Notes under the pieces: model-generated
What the model was told of the DNA's origin: nothing
The model's database searches: none
What the model saw: only the letters and a program-made list of their open reading frames with translations
Shown here: positions 11,908 to 24,717 of the stretch, one piece after another
Position numbering within the stretch: position 1 is the stretch's first letter
Layout: the number at the start of each line of letters is the position of its first letter
Position numbers and translations under genes: made by a program
Source: Bactrocera neohumeralis
Lineage: Eukaryota > Arthropoda > Insecta > Diptera > Tephritidae
Assembly (NCBI RefSeq): GCF_024586455.1
Contig: NC_065923.1
Span: forward strand, 49,050,264 to 49,114,263
Direction: 5' to 3'
Length of the DNA: 64,000 nucleotides

Positions 11908-12508
11908 AAGGGTGTTTTCATTAAACATATGGGTGAAGAAATAAGCACATTTATGTATTTAATTATGTTATAAAATGATTTCGGATATGTGCTGCTGGAT
12001 GAAAAAATTCCAGCCGAGAGACCCAATTTTCTACCACTTTTTGCAGCAGTTGGAGATTATGTCAGCGATAATGCGTCGAATATTCTCTTCAAAAGCGTCA
12101 AACAACACGGGACTATCTGCGAAAACAAGCAACTTCACATAACCCCGCAAAAAATAGTCCAGCGGTGTTAAATCGCAAGATCTTGGGGTGTCCCCCAAAC
12201 CTGCAACGCGAGATAATGCGCTCATCAGAAATTTTTTTTATTCAATTAATTATTTCGTTGGCTGTTTGGCGTGTAGCGCCGTTTTTTGGAACATCAAAAT
12301 CCTCCAATTTCAGCACGAAAAAGTCAGTAATCCTTATGTCGGTTTCATTTTTGTAGAAATATGGACTAATGATTCCCTCTGCCCATAGAGCACACCAAGC
12401 AGTGACTTTTTAAGAATGTAACGGCGTAAGAAAATTGGTTTGTTCTTGTTTGTTCCGAAGTAAGTCTTTTTATTATGATAACAGCTGTCATAGAAATCAA
12501 CTTTAAAA
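11908..12508 (-). pseudogene. DD41D mariner transposase relic, family A, 3' half
   Basis: TA at 11906-11907 precedes an AAGGGTG end matching the 3' end of the relic at 8460-9244. Read from right to left the minus strand gives VTAWCALWAEGIISPYF and LKLEDFDV. It continues with a PKNGATRQTAN block, where the second catalytic D has become N, and then SCDLTPLDYFLRGYVK, where the third D is intact. The last segment is FEENIRRIIADI and VVENWVSRLEF. Several frameshifts separate these pieces. The 5' half is missing, and the relic is cut at about 12508 by another dispersed repeat. Confidence 0.78.
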
Positions 12509-12990
12509 CAAGAAAGAAAGAGGCAAGTTCGGGTATAATCGAATATTTTATACTCTTGCAACTTGCAAGTTTTAAAGCCAGGATACCTAATACCTTCAAG
12601 TACATAAGGCTTGTTAGTTATAAGTATGGGGTCTAGAGTGAGTTTTAACACGATTTGTTTCATTCTAAGCACAAAGATGCACCGTCATAAGAAAAACACG
12701 TCTTTATATTCGGTATGTAGAGGCTATGGGAAGAATTGACTCGATTCAACCCAATTGTAACACAGGTACGGATTCTCTGAATTTATACTATATTAATTGA
12801 TTCTTGATTTGTATACCAGAAAGGGAAAGTTTCAAACGGAATATGAAATTGCGTTATATGGGAAATAGGCGTGGCTGTAGTCCGATTTTCACTTTGTAAT
12901 AGAACATAAAATATCGTAGGAGTGTCGCATACCAAATTTGTTTGAAATCGGTCGGGCGGGTCTCGAGATATGTCAGAGTATAACTCATAT
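12509..12990 (+). repeat. Dispersed repeat with TATACTCTTGCAACTTGC start
   Basis: Starts near GCAAGTTCGGGTATAATCG, followed by a TATACTCTTGCAACTTGCAAG segment. It ends in a stretch containing GGCGTGGC, GAAATCGGTCGGGCGGG and TCTCGAGATATG. The complement of that last stretch occurs at about 52770-52810, and a similar one lies at 36760-36800. It is non-coding and belongs to a second dispersed repeat family in this window. It truncates the DD41D relic to its left, so it arrived later or joined by deletion. Confidence 0.55.
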
Positions 12991-13094
12991 CAAACAACTG
13001 CACTGCTATTGGGTTGTGGTCTTACTTGGAATGTTGAAAATATGGCGATTTATTTGTCAACATCGTCTTATATTAGCTCAGTTAATGCAACGAT

Positions 13095-13620
13095 TCCCTA
13101 AATTCTTTGACCTCCTGCAAAATACGGTTTTTGTTTTCAAAGTAGGGGGCAAGCTCTTCATTCGACTCCAATTTCTGGCAGCAGATCGCAGATGTATATT
13201 ACTTGTGAGTGGATGTAATAGTACTTTTTTATTCGTCAAATCTGATCGTTATTCTGCAATTCGGCTTCGTATCTGCCTAATAATTCGGCATAATCGAGTC
13301 TTTTGACCATTTCGCTTTCTTTTTGCTTTCCTATGTACAATACTTCAAATCTTGTCAATCGCGAAAAGCGGAAACCTGCAATTTTACCATCAATAGAAAA
13401 GTCTCTGCCTTCAACGAGGCAGGTTGGACGAGAAAGTTCATTATTTGACTGTTCCTTGGTCTCCGTCGAATTGCGCTTCAACAATGACAAACACTGCTGT
13501 GAAGTGAGCTCACGGTTTGCACTTGTTGTCCACAACCAATGCGCCGACAGCTTTTTATTGCGCAATATTTCATGCCGGATATGACCTACGTAGTATTTTA
13601 GAGGCCAACTACCTCAGTTA
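13095..13620 (-). pseudogene. Unidentified degenerate coding-like segment
   Basis: The minus strand has a 109-codon frame (13565-13236) with a hydrophilic, helix-rich sequence including EGRDFSIDGKIAGFR, YIGKQKESEMVKRLDY and LLGRYEAELQNND. After its stop the theme continues in other frames: QVIYICDLLPEIGVE, then EELAPYFENKNRILQEVKEF. This pattern of coding-like pieces in shifting frames fits a decayed gene copy, either a processed pseudogene or a piece of a transposon protein. I do not recognise the family. A chance arrangement is possible. Confidence 0.3.
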
Positions 13621-15299
13621 TCTCGTGAAACTTCAATTCCCAGCCTGTTCAAATGAGATCTTAAGCTTTGTGGCGTTAAACTCTGTATTAGTGGTTTTCG
13701 AGGTACCTATGCTAATCGAAAACCAATGCCCCACAATGCTCAAACTTCGTAGACCAATTTTTGGTGATAGTCATCAAGAGATAAGAGTCACCGTATACAG
13801 CTTATAAGCACTTTTTGATTTCACTGCCTGAGTTCTCTTCCAAAAAGTAGAATTGAAACACGATACTTGCAATTTTTTAAAGTCATATACAATTCAGTCG
13901 TCAGTCAAAGTCGGATGGCATTGTTGCATACAACAGTAAATTCTTCCTACCATAATGGCGTGCTAAGACAAGGTCATTCTCGGTCCACCTTGATAAATAA
14001 CAGTTCAATAAATTTTTAGTGTTTAATAATCCTTTAGAAAGGTAACTGGAAAATCTTCTTGATAAATTTGCTTTTTATTTCTTATATCACAAAGCGTCTT
14101 CTGATTCTGGATCTCCGTATTTCCTACACCAAAATATATTTTGTGCAGAATTCCTGTGTTAATTATTTCTCCGTTACGCAAGAATATTGCTTTAACTGTT
14201 CTATAACCATAAATACTTCTAATTTGCTTGTCTGTATATAGTTGCCAATTGGTGTGAAATGTTTGCATGTAACTAATAAGTACTCGTCTATGTTTGCATT
14301 TGTATGTGTCTTTGTGCATGCATGTAGAGAGAGAGAGCCTTTGAAATAATGTAATTTAAATTTAAATTTAAATTTTCCTGTCAGCCGCGTTCGTGTCTGT
14401 AAAACGACGAAATTAAGTAGACAAAAATTGAGTGATACAAACAATTTTAGCCACACACGCGCACACACACGCACACGCATGACCTCATACATATATTTAG
14501 GCGTTGTGCCATTTCACTCCGATACGATAAGCCTTTTGTTTTTGTCATAAATCTCATTTTATGATGAATTGCCGTTGAGGCTGTGAGTGGACGGATGTGA
14601 AATGAGTGCTGCAACTTGTGGGTGATATGTTGGAATTGTCCTTGTTGTTGTTATTGGTGTTGTTGGTGTTTTCACTAACTTTATTACGACTGGCGGATAG
14701 AGTATTTGGTTCTTTGCTTTTATTTGCATATACAAATAAATATTTTGTTGTTGTATATTGCATTGCAATAGCTGACCGTTGTGTAATCCAGCGAACTCAT
14801 CGGTGCATTCAAAGCCGGGCTACGACTATCTATTTTCGAGTAATAATTGCATTTGTTGCATATCCATGTACATACATTTTGGAATATTAATTATTTCCAT
14901 TTTTTGGTCGACGCTGTTTCAGCATAAATCGAAATTAAATCTGAAATTAAATGATGCTAAGGATGCCAGCCACAGAAATCACGTGACTCTGTCGTTAAAC
15001 AACTAATGGAATCCGTTAACTTTATGCCTGACATTTTGATGAGTATACTCGGACTAATTTGAAACCTATGATTATTGAGCAAACCTAATATATTCGTAAT
15101 TGAAGCACCATAACAATCCTTTTTATAATTGGTCCTTATGCCAGCTTTTACTGGATACTTACTTGGCGCGCTGAGTTCAATATTCGGTCGACATAATTGT
15201 GCAGCAGAGTGGGTAATCTAAACAACCAACCTTTACTCTAGTGGATAATGCGAGTCCTCTGGAATACAGTACGCACCGCAGACGTTATTCCTGCTGTGG
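13621..15299. other. No gene recognised; GTT and CA microsatellites
   Basis: Bases 14320-14335 carry a GA run, 14455-14480 a CA/CG alternating run, and 14640-14665 a (GTT)n run. That last run makes the leucine-rich frame at 14606-14890 spurious. Frames at 14023-14492 have no recognisable homology. Confidence 0.55.
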
Positions 15300-16163
15300 A
15301 ATATAATGTATTATAGTATCGAAGGAGACCCAAATGAATCCATTAACTGTGCCCATTCACTTTATGGAAGATTTTTCTTAAGCATATTAGTTAGCGGACT
15401 TAAAAAATCTAACTCTTGCATGAATTGAAGTCGAACGACCAAGATGCGCGTCACACGTTCGATGAATCCTAGCAAAACGAGATGGCCACCGAACCCGATT
15501 TTCATAAGAAAATTTTGTTCAGCGATGAAGCTCAGTTTTGGTTACACGTGTAAATTAACAAACAGAATTGTGACTTTTGAAGCGATGATAAACTACAAGC
15601 CATTGTAGTGATGCCGCTACATTCACAAAAAGTCAATATATGTTGTGCTCTATGAGCAGAGGCCGTCCATACTTCTTAAAAATTATACCGATCATGGTGT
15701 TGAATGTAGTAGTAGAGCCATGATTATGGACCTTTTCATGCCTGAATTGGAGAATGTTGATGGAAACGAACTTTAACGGCGCTACGGACCATACAGCCAA
15801 CGAAAATGCCAATTTATTGAAGAAAACTTTTGGTGAGCGCATTATCTCGTAATCCTGTGGCATGGTCTCTAAGATCGTGAGATATAACGACGCTGGACTA
15901 TTTTTTGTTTGAATATTTTGTGAAAATTCGCCTCTCTGCGTAGATAAGTCTGAGACAAGTGACGCCATGGAAGAGAATATTCTAGCGTTTCTGCAGACAT
16001 GCGACCCCAATTGCCACAAGAAGTGGTCGAAAATGTGTCTCAGGGCTGCCTAATGCCAACCCCTTATGTTTATAATAAAGGTAAATCCTATGTCATAACA
16101 TTAAATTTTAAATTCGCTTTCATCTGAAAAAAAACAAATGTCTAAAATAAAAATCCGTTATGA
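15300..16163 (+). pseudogene. DD41D mariner transposase relic, family A
   Basis: The forward strand contains a faint SIEGDPNESI segment before the core, then EMATEPDFHKKILFSDEAQF with the first catalytic D intact and INKQNCDF. QAIVVMPLHSQKVNICCAL follows, interrupted by stops. The QQDG block with the second D is deleted: only a trace of GATCHTAN-like sequence remains near 15778. The third-D block reads DITTLDYFLFEYF. The 3' region with TTATAATAAAG, then TGTCTAAAATAAAAATCC, parallels the 3' end of the relic at 8460-9244. Many stops and indels show it is old. No clear inverted repeat remains on the left. Confidence 0.75.
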
Positions 16164-16425
16164 TTTTGATAAGAACATATTTTTCTGGAAAGCACTTTTT
16201 TCATTTTTTTTTGGAAGTAGCAGACTGTGTGATATCACCGATCTTTGTACTTCGCAAACTCTTTGGAGATATAATATTGAATTTCCATAAGAAAATCTAC
16301 AAATATCATAAGAGAATTTTGAGGCAGTCTTGAGATACTATAAGAGATCAGTACATTGTAACTGAAACTGAATGTGTGTAGGAGTCCTAAAAAATTTACA
16401 GGCCAATGGCAACTGCAGCTTTATA

Positions 16426-17566
16426 AAAGGTGATCCATTTCGAGGTTCCCTACTTTATTAACGAAAAAACACAGATACTTCAAATTTAATAGGGAATATT
16501 TGGCATTTATTTTCTGAAGATTACCTCTTTAAAATATTTTCAGCGACTTCGTCTCAGATAGTCCATTTGTTGAGTCCAATTTCCGAAGACTCCTTCGAGC
16601 ATTTCGACTGGTAACTTTGCTCCAAAGCCTGAATCGAAACGGGATTGTCCGCATAGACTTTAGACTTTACATATCCCCACAGGAAAAGGTCTAACGGTGT
16701 GATATTACACCATCTTGGTGGCCAATCGACCGGCCCAAAACGTGCTCACCGAAGTGTTCTCTCAATAAATCCATCGGGCATCAAATAGTCGGTTATCATG
16801 GCGCGATAATAGCCGCCATTGACGGTTACGTTCTCATCGGCATCATTTTTTAAGAAATATGCACCGATGATTCCACCCGCCCACAATCCACACCAAACCG
16901 TTGTTTCTGAATGACATGGCATGCCTTGAATCTCTTTAGGTTTCTCTTTGTGCCGAATGCGCCAATTTTGTTTGTTTACATACCCATTGAGCCAGAAATG
17001 GGTCTCATCGCTGAACAAAATTTGCCTCGAAAACGTCGGATCTTCTTGGAAATTTTCAAGAGCCTATAGAGTGAAGCGATGTCGCTTGAGAAGGTCGAGC
17101 GGCTTTAGTTCTTGCACACGCTGTGTTTTTTACGCTTATAGTTTATTATCTCGACGTAAAATGCACCAAGTCCTTCCATGCGTCAGTCCGAGTTGCTGCG
17201 AACGGCGCTGAATAGACTCTCCATGGTCTTCATGTACATTCTGAGCTACGACTGCATTATATTCTTTACTGCGTGTGGAACGTGATCTATTCGGTCGAAT
17301 ATTATCCAATAAAGAATGCTGGGTCTCATCATGGGTAATGGAGGTGCAAATAGTGCGCTCAGTAGGCCGTTTATGTTGCCCATAAGTTGAGTAAAGCGAG
17401 AATGTGTTTCTTTACAGAAACTGAATTTTCGTAATATAGTTGAACGATTTTCCATGATGAAATGCAAAATAATACTGAACAAAAATAACATGACAGCTTG
17501 ATGCAACTAGCACGTGATCTGCCAAAAAAGACTATTGAAAAAAGTACCTCTACCTAGACCACCCAA
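16426..17566 (-). mobile_element. DD41D mariner relic with both ends, AGGGTGATCC family
   Basis: The left end AAAGGTGATCCATTTCGAGG follows TA at 16424-16425. The right end, read on the complement, starts GGGTGGTCTAGGTAGAGG and borders TA. Transcription is leftward. A start ATG with MENRSTILRK lies near 17460, and the N-terminal half follows in broken frames. An open block at 17018-16746 then covers the catalytic core start: FSDETHFWLNGYVNKQNW has the first D, with VWCGLWAGGIIGAYF and VNGGYYRAMITDYLMPDG after it. At that point a deletion joins MPDG to FIERTLR, removing the QQDG block with the second D. Further left, VDWPPRWCNITPLDLFLWGY keeps the third D. It resembles the relic at 45284-46346 in both coding and untranslated parts. 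Confidence 0.85.
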
Positions 17567-18714
17567 TATATGTATGTATGTAGTAGGACTGGATTTTGCT
17601 AGTACATACAAAGCACGTGTATTTAGATTCGCAAGATAAATTTACATTTTCATTAACCCATCTATCATATAAGCAATTGTTCGCAGTGCATGGTTGCAAC
17701 TTTGGTAATAAATATTTTCTGCGAATCAAAAATTTGCGCTCAGATTTGTACACTTCGAAGCGCTGTCTTGCCAATTGTTCTGCGTTTTGGAATTCTCTCC
17801 GGCATGTAGAATTAGTTGGCTCCTCACGGCATAAAGTATGCATTTCGCCATTTTGCCGGTTGTCGGTTGCCGGCTTTTTGGCGCCACATCAAGCGCCGCT
17901 TGATCTCAAAGGTTAGCGCCAAAAACTTGGTCGTAATTCACTTTCCACTTTCACCTGTTGTGCGCCTGTCAGTGGGCAACATCCAATGTAGACAGCGCTA
18001 AATCAAGAATATTTAAAGTTGTTAGTACCTCGTAAAAGTTTAGCACTAAAAGCGGCAAGCAACGAAGACACCATTTGTGGAGGGGGTGGTGGTGTGTGTT
18101 TTCACACATATGTGCGAATATATTTGCATGCATATAATAGTCAAAACTTTCGAGGACTTTTGAAGTAGTGAGCTGCGCTGTTAGTTGTTGAATATCTGCA
18201 GACGTTTGTTCGAAATAAATGGTGAAAAAAGAGTTGAAGGTCAGCATTGTGGCAACATTAAATTTGGTGTAACAAGTCGCAAGCAAAATGTGTGCAAATA
18301 TTTGTGACAGAATTGAAATCGTAAAGACTTGAAGGGTAGTTTAGCCAACATCACTTGGTCCCATAAAATGCAGGCAGTACAAATTCTCCACTCATTTAGA
18401 AATTTATTAAATTAATCCAAAAAATATAACATTTGATTTTTGTAAATATACATGTAAATATAACAGTATAGCAATGTCATCCGGTGGCAACTCTACAGCC
18501 TAACAACGTCCACATTAATTCAAGAATGAATGTTAGTAAATTTATCGAGCCAAAGCTCTGATCACTGAGAAAAGCTATCCCTTGGGGAATTGTGATACCT
18601 TTAAAAATAAACTCTCGTACCTTCGCTTAGTCCCTATTACAACAGGTGCTGCTTTGTGCTGAGCAGGCGACTCAGAAGTAACAAAAATACCGCTATAAAT
18701 ATAATTATTTTGTT
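17567..18714. other. No gene recognised
   Basis: Frames on both strands at 17550-17916 overlap and have no known relatives. Bases 18060-18095 are G/T-rich. There are no transposon ends or RNA genes that I can support. Confidence 0.5.
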
Positions 18715-19445
18715 AGGGTGCTCCTAAAATATTGTGCAGAATCGCGGAGGATTGCAACACTTCACGATATTTTCTAGATATTCAAGAGAAATTTTCGGCG
18801 AAATAATGGAAAGTAGAAGGCCGAATGAACTCCTAAGAGGTCAGCGAACTGAATATAGGGATCACGAGATTTTGACAGCCCATGGTGGCCATGCTTGTTT
18901 GTCAACGTGTTCAATATGTCCCTTGCACTTTGTCCCACATGTCCCATTGCACTTTGGTACAACGCTTAGAAATTGTCTAATAATGTGCGTTCCCTGGTGG
19001 CACAAAGTTGTCGGTTTTGAGATTTGTGGTTCAGAAACCTCAAATGCACCCCTAAAAATTTAGCGTTTGGTGCGGTTTGTGATATCATCGTATCATCATC
19101 GGCCCTAATTTGTTTCGAAATGCGGCATAAAATGCCGTTACCATCGTTAGCGAGCGTTATAACACAATATTTTTTCCCAGAATTTGATGAAATCGACGTG
19201 GACCAGCTCTATTTCCAACAAGTCGGTGGTCCGTCTCATGTTTGACGTCTAAACAAGGACACGTCTCTAGATTATTTTCTTTTGGGGTATATTAAATCAT
19301 TTATGCCAATCAATCACCAACGCTCGAGGAGCTCGAAGACACCAATCAGTGCCCTATAACCGAAATCTGCATATCTAACAAGGAGAACCCGTTTTGACAA
19401 AATTTATTTCATTTTACCATCACGTCGTACTTGTTTTTAAATCCT
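18715..19445 (+). pseudogene. DD41D-type mariner relic, family B
   Basis: A possible left end, GGGTGCTCCTAAAATATTG, follows TA near 18714. The segment from about 18845 shares a recognisable stretch (ACGAGATTTTGACAGC, then TGTTTGTCAAC) with the relic at 42758-43425, so the two are copies of one family. Coding traces include LAFGAVCDIIVSSS, a broken form of VWCGLWYGGIIG, then EFDEIDVDQLYFQQVGGPSHV. In that last block the second catalytic D of QQDG has become V. FLLGYIKSFMPIN follows after a deletion. It is heavily decayed. Confidence 0.65.
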
Positions 19446-19479
19446 GTATATGCCTATGGTAAAGGCATACTGTATAATG

Positions 19480-20060
19480 CCCATCGGAAGTGCTAAATTC
19501 TTATTTAGGTATATGAGAGCTAGGGAAAGCCGATTTCTGACAAAATTATAACCAGATTTTTTGTTTGAATTTATTTATTTATTATTTCGGTATCTGGTGG
19601 ACTTAACTGTTATAGTCCGATTTCGACAATTTTTGAAGTGAAGTAAAAAATAAGACATAGGCGTATGCCAAAATTCGTTGAAATTTGTAGAGAAGTTCTA
19701 AGATATAGGATTTCTATTAAAGGTGGACGGTGCTACGTATAGAACAAAATTGATAAAGGTTCCTTTGGGGCCTTTCTTGTAGTATGTAAAATTTAATACT
19801 TCTTGCATATTTATTTATTGGATTACCGCCCTCTAGTAGTTTTCAACATAACCGTAACATGTAGAGTGGGCGTGGTTTTCACACGATTTCAACTTGTATG
19901 TGAAGGGGTAACATAATTTCTGTTCGGCAAGTGTGGTCGATACTGTTCTAATATTTTGTGAGTTATTAAACCGCTTGGGGCGCGACCAATGCCACTTTTT
20001 GGGAACCACAACTGTCCGCTCCACTGCGTTTGCTTCTACGAACTACAGTTTTGTATCTTA
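19480..20060. repeat. Probable dispersed repeat fragment
   Basis: Contains phrases typical of the non-coding fly repeats seen at 36043-36900 and 52290-53495, such as TTATAGTCCGATTTCGAC, AGATATAGG and GTGGGCGTGG. No protein frame is supported. Boundaries are uncertain. Confidence 0.35.
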
Positions 20061-21375
20061 ATTTTCGGGTTACTTATGGTTTTCGATTAACAGCCTTTGT
20101 GGGTGTGACAATAGTCCGATGCGTTACACATACAATACCGAACATCTTATGGTGCAATGGTGCAGAGAGCTGATGTATCAAGGTTCATCAAGAAATTGGC
20201 CTATACCGTCTAAACCTTAACATAAACACCAATCCAAAATCGATAGTTAAAGTAAAACTCAAGGAGAATCTGTAAGAATCATTAAATAGCAATGATTACG
20301 GTGGAAAGTAAAAATGGAAAACGAAAACAGCAATTTATTGTGAGTCTGTCACATCCTTTTCAGGATATGAATTCGGACCTTGGCAACGGCAGCCACTACA
20401 TACTTACATATACATAACACAAATATGCACCGTTAGCCAACAACCATGCGCAACCCAAAAACTTAAACAGCCGAGCGCGGGACGAGAGCAGGCCGGAAAA
20501 AAGAAGGCGCAGGCAAGCTATGAGCTATGTGGCAAGCTCATTTGTATTCCAGACGAGTTGCGTGCCACGAACACGGCCAACGAATGCTAACGAACATGGC
20601 ATCCTTTTTTGTGGATACTGGCAGACGCTGCGTTGTACGAGTATTTGTTATTTCTGCACTCTTAGTTTTGTTTGCTCTCAGTCACGTGCATTGTTGTTGG
20701 CATTGTTTTTGACATTGTTGATTTTATCGTTTTTTTTGCTGTCGAAGTTGTTTTGGATCCAACGCTGTTAAGCTGCTTTTTTTGTTTTTTGGTATCTACT
20801 ATTTCTCTTTTTGTTTTCAGTTCCGCTGGGTTGAGTGCTCGAAGATGAAATGAATGGAAGGAAAACTTCACAATGAATACTTCCATTTCATAAGTTCAAA
20901 TATATTTTCCAAGAGCAGAAAACATCCAGAAATCTTTCACCAACAACTTTAAGCGCTATGAACGTTTTTGAGATTTTGTATACAATATGAAAATGTGGCG
21001 ATATTATAAAAATTTGATCAGACTTCGTCACGGTGGTCAAACTTTTGGAAGCTTACTACGCGTTGACAATAACTGTAGATTCAAAATTCCTTGCCAGAGT
21101 ACTTATGTTAAAGAATCCTGAATCAAAGGGGAATACAATTATTGTACTCTCCCAAAGAGTTGGGTTTTGTGTTAGTACAGCCATGGACATATATATATGT
21201 AAATAGCACAAATCCGAATTCAATATTACTTCTAAATTCTTTAATCGTAAAGTAGCTGAACAATAAAAATGTGGTATGTACCTACTTATTACCGTTATGA
21301 AGCCCATTTCACTGCTCAAAAATACTGTTTATTTTCTACAAAATTTGATTATAGTGTACGAGTATATAGAGTATA
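20061..21375. other. No gene recognised
   Basis: Bases 20440-20640 are relatively GC-rich and have overlapping frames on both strands. A lysine/threonine-rich minus frame at 20886-20662 has low complexity and no recognised domain. Nothing firm can be annotated. Confidence 0.5.
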
Positions 21376-22673
21376 GTGTCGATTTGAAGTGGACACATAA
21401 ATAGCATATTTTCAAGTTCGCAGTTTGTTTTATATTTTGTATGAGTTTCTCCCGTGTTTTTAATTTAATTTTGGGAGTCAATTTCGTTCAGGGGCAGATC
21501 CAGAGTAGAATTTTTTTGGGTACAGGAACTTTATAATTTTGTACTTGTTAGTCAATTTTTTTTCTTCGCGGAGTGTCATTTATGATGGAAATAATAAATA
21601 ACTTTTAACATTTGGAGTTCCCCTCCATGGAAGCACCCCTGATTTCGTCGATATTTCTTTAAAATGGGAAGGGAAAAATATTGCGCGCCGGAAAAAAGAG
21701 CTCTTGTGTGCGATATAAGCAAAAAATGAAAAGCTCCTACCGAAATTGCTGAAATAACGCATTGCTCTCGAAAAATGGTATAAAATGCTCTTTATGCAAC
21801 TAAAAAAGGCGCAATTTGTGTCAACAAAAAGATATTAAGAAAACCAAGACCACATAAAACCGATATTAGTGTTGACAAAAGCATAGTACGTAAGAGCAAC
21901 GCCGATCCTTTCAACTCAGCCAGAGAAGAAAAAGAAGCGCCACATAAAAATTCTACTGGCATTTGCAAAAACCCACAGAGGAAAACCAGCATAATTTTGG
22001 AAGTACGTGTTTTGAAGCGACGAAACCGAGATAAATAGTACCAGATGGAAAAACATTTAATGTCGTTCACAAGGTCAAGCCCTTAAACCTTAGTATACCA
22101 AAAAACCATTAAGCATGACGGTGGAAGTATAATGGTCGGGGCCGCTTCTTTATGGGATTGCGTCGGGACAATTGTTTGAATATATGGTAAAAAGGACCAG
22201 TTTTAGTATTTCGATATACTGAAAAAATATAGATATTTGTATTTGAATCCATACCCATAATCTGGACATTTATGCAAGACAATGATTTGAAGCACACCGC
22301 AAAGGTAGTTAAACATTCGCTTGACAGTGAAAAAATTGGAATATTGGATTGGCCTGTGCAAAGCACCGATCTGAAGCCAATAGAAATGTATGGAATGATG
22401 TCAAGACCAAAATAGCATGAAAAAATTCAAAAATTTTGAGGATTCATGGGCTGAAATTGATTTATGGGCTGAATTGAAATCAATCCCAAAGGAACGATGT
22501 CAAAAACTGGTGGACCGCATACAGCGAAGATGTGAAGGAGTGATTAAAAATGGTGGATATAGTACAAAATACTACTGAAGTGAGCAATCTTATGCTACTT
22601 TTTCAATAATTTTTGTAAATGTTTGCACCTTTTTGTGAACCCTTTTCAGTTTGTGCTATTTATGTGATGTACA
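21376..22673 (+). mobile_element. Tc1-like DD34E transposon relic
   Basis: A 13-bp inverted match, CACATAAATAGCA at 21394-21406 and its complement at 22653-22665, marks the ends. The forward strand carries decayed Tc1 transposase. N-terminal helix-turn-helix traces (SSYRNC, VNKK) come first, then a SDETEIN block with the first catalytic D and IKHDGGSIMVGAASLWDCVG. A clean stretch follows: TFMQDNDLKHTAKVVKHSL has the second D, and ILDWPVQSTDLKPIE has the catalytic E. Counting from the D of MQDN to that E leaves 34 residues between them, the DD34E spacing of the Tc1 family. The C-terminus ends KERCQKLVDRIQRRCEGVIK. Several stops and frameshifts inactivate it. A separate small element is nested at 21489-21641. 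Confidence 0.85.
21489..21641. mobile_element. 153-bp hAT-like MITE nested in the Tc1 relic
   Basis: The left end CAGGGGCAGATCC and the complement of the right end (CAGGGGTGCTTCC) form imperfect terminal inverted repeats of the CAGGGG type used by hAT elements. The 8 bases before it (ATTTCGTT, 21481-21488) and after it (ATTTCGTC, 21642-21649) match at 7 of 8 positions. This is the 8-bp target duplication made by hAT transposases. No protein is encoded. It must have inserted after the Tc1 element it interrupts. Confidence 0.8.
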
Positions 22674-24717
22674 TATGTATGAAATTGATGTTTTCGTCTT
22701 TTTTTTTTAATGATAATAGAATATTTATTGTGTTAGTAATATGAAAGTGAATAATTTTTAAAATCAAACGCATGCCTCTTTAAATCCGTAAGTGATAAAC
22801 TTAAGGATGTTCAGAGTTCCACATTTTTGAACATTGATTCTTATGTAAAATTGAACGAGAAATCGAATGAAAAAGTCAGTTTTGAAAAAAAGTTGGTGGA
22901 AAAGCACCAAAAACTGTTTTTTGGGTAAAAAAATAAAAGAAATAGTAATTTTTTTGTTTGATCGGATGTCACATACATACATATATGTATATAATTTGAA
23001 TATATCAACATATCCAGGCTATATATTCAAACAGTATTTTGTAAAATTCGAACAATGGTAAATCTCATTATTGGACAAAGGAAAATATAATAATTAAATT
23101 TTGAAATTTTGACAGACTTTGAAAAAAAAACTTTTTCGCTATGTATTGGCTTGAAAAAAAAATAAAAATCCTTCATTCAATGCCTAGAAAATGTCATTTC
23201 AAAAATGTGTGCCAATTTGAACAAAATCGCATAACAATTTTTCGAGATATCGCGTCAAACGGCTTACAAAATGTTGTTTTTAAGGGGGTATTCTAGTCTA
23301 TAAATCTGAAAAAGTCGATTTTTGTATAATTCTAAAGTTTACATATTCAAAAATATCAACCTGAAAGGGTTTTTAAAATTTCAAATTATTTCCGAGAAGA
23401 TTTTGAACTATTTTATTATTTAATAAGAAAAAAACCAACGATTTTTTTGAAGGTTTTCAAACCCATTTGCAAATTTGGTCACAGTTTCTAAATTAGAACC
23501 CCCGAAATAATTTTTCATTTATTTTTACAGCAATTTAATACTTAATTCAAAAACATTATATTATTTTTACCAATCATTTAGTTAAATTTATGTACATATG
23601 TATGTATGTATAAAAATAAATATCCAGTGTTATGTCTTAAGCTGCGGCTTGAAAAGGTGCTAAGCTTTTAGCTCTATATGTAAAGTTACTTACATATATA
23701 CACATGTAGTTTACACACATATATGTATATGTATTATCTGATTTCATGTACCGTTCCATTCGTTTTGAAAATCTCCCCCATGTAGATTGTCACCAACGCC
23801 ATTTGCATTCCGACAGCATGGTTATTGAACAGTAGAGCACAAATAAATAAAAGCAGTACCGTTATGAATTATGCTCGCGTAGCATAACAGATACGTATGC
23901 ATATGTATATGTATAGCTATTTGACGGTGAGTAAATCAAATGGCTGTCTACCCCATATTTTGTTTGCAGCATCCATTTGGGAGCTATCGTTTGACAACAA
24001 CAGCAACAACAACAAAATCACGAAATACTGTTTAAAGTCAGCATTTCAACTGCGATTAAATACGAAAATAATACTCGGCATTTCACTTTCCATGTCGGCG
24101 TCTGCGCAGAGGCCATATCTCATGGGTGTACACACAAACGTAACCACACACACACACATACGTATGTGCTTATATACACACGCCAATGCAGTTAGACATG
24201 TACTAGCGGATGAGCGTCTGTCACGTACTTGTGTATATACACCTACACATACATACGTACATAGGCGACTAAGAATTGTATTTACCGCCCACATTAAATT
24301 TACTGGACCCCTTTTTCAGTTTGCCGTGCGAAACTTTTCGGAACTTAAGCAATGTAGAAGCAAATATTTGTTTATTATATTCTTATATTAAATTTACTGT
24401 TGCAATTTTTCAATATTTTTGGTTTTATCCATATTTTACTTATACCCGATTCCCAAATGCAGAAAATTATGTTTGGCGATTATGCTTATAGATGGCCATT
24501 TCGTGGACATAATATAGTCACCAGGGTACAATAGTCAAACCCTCAATAAAACTTTCAACACAACATTCGCCTAATGTGATGTAAATAGGTGTCAATAATC
24601 GACTAAAGCGACACTGCAGTCTGCAGACTTGGTAACGATTTGTTCAAAACAATTAGCTCAAGTTTTATATCGTACTTCAAAGAACAGGATACTCAAACCA
24701 GATTTGCAACAACACTA
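22674..24717. other. No gene recognised; AT-rich, CA microsatellite near 24150
   Basis: Bases 23100-23560 contain A- and T-runs and a 'GGGGGTATTCTAGTCTATAA' segment that may be part of an unrecognised repeat. A (CA)n run at 24143-24158 and TATG/ACATAC arrays explain the open frames at 23897-24391 and 24046-24294. No coding sequence is supported. Confidence 0.5.

Noticed and set aside
12938..13306. 122-codon plus frame as a gene
   Set aside because: It spans the end of a dispersed repeat and is antisense to the coding-like minus segment; no homology.
14606..14890. Leucine-rich membrane protein
   Set aside because: The leucines come from a (GTT/TTG)n repeat.
23897..24391. 164-codon plus frame as a gene
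   Set aside because: Built from CAA, CA and TACA microsatellites, with a matching open frame on the opposite strand.
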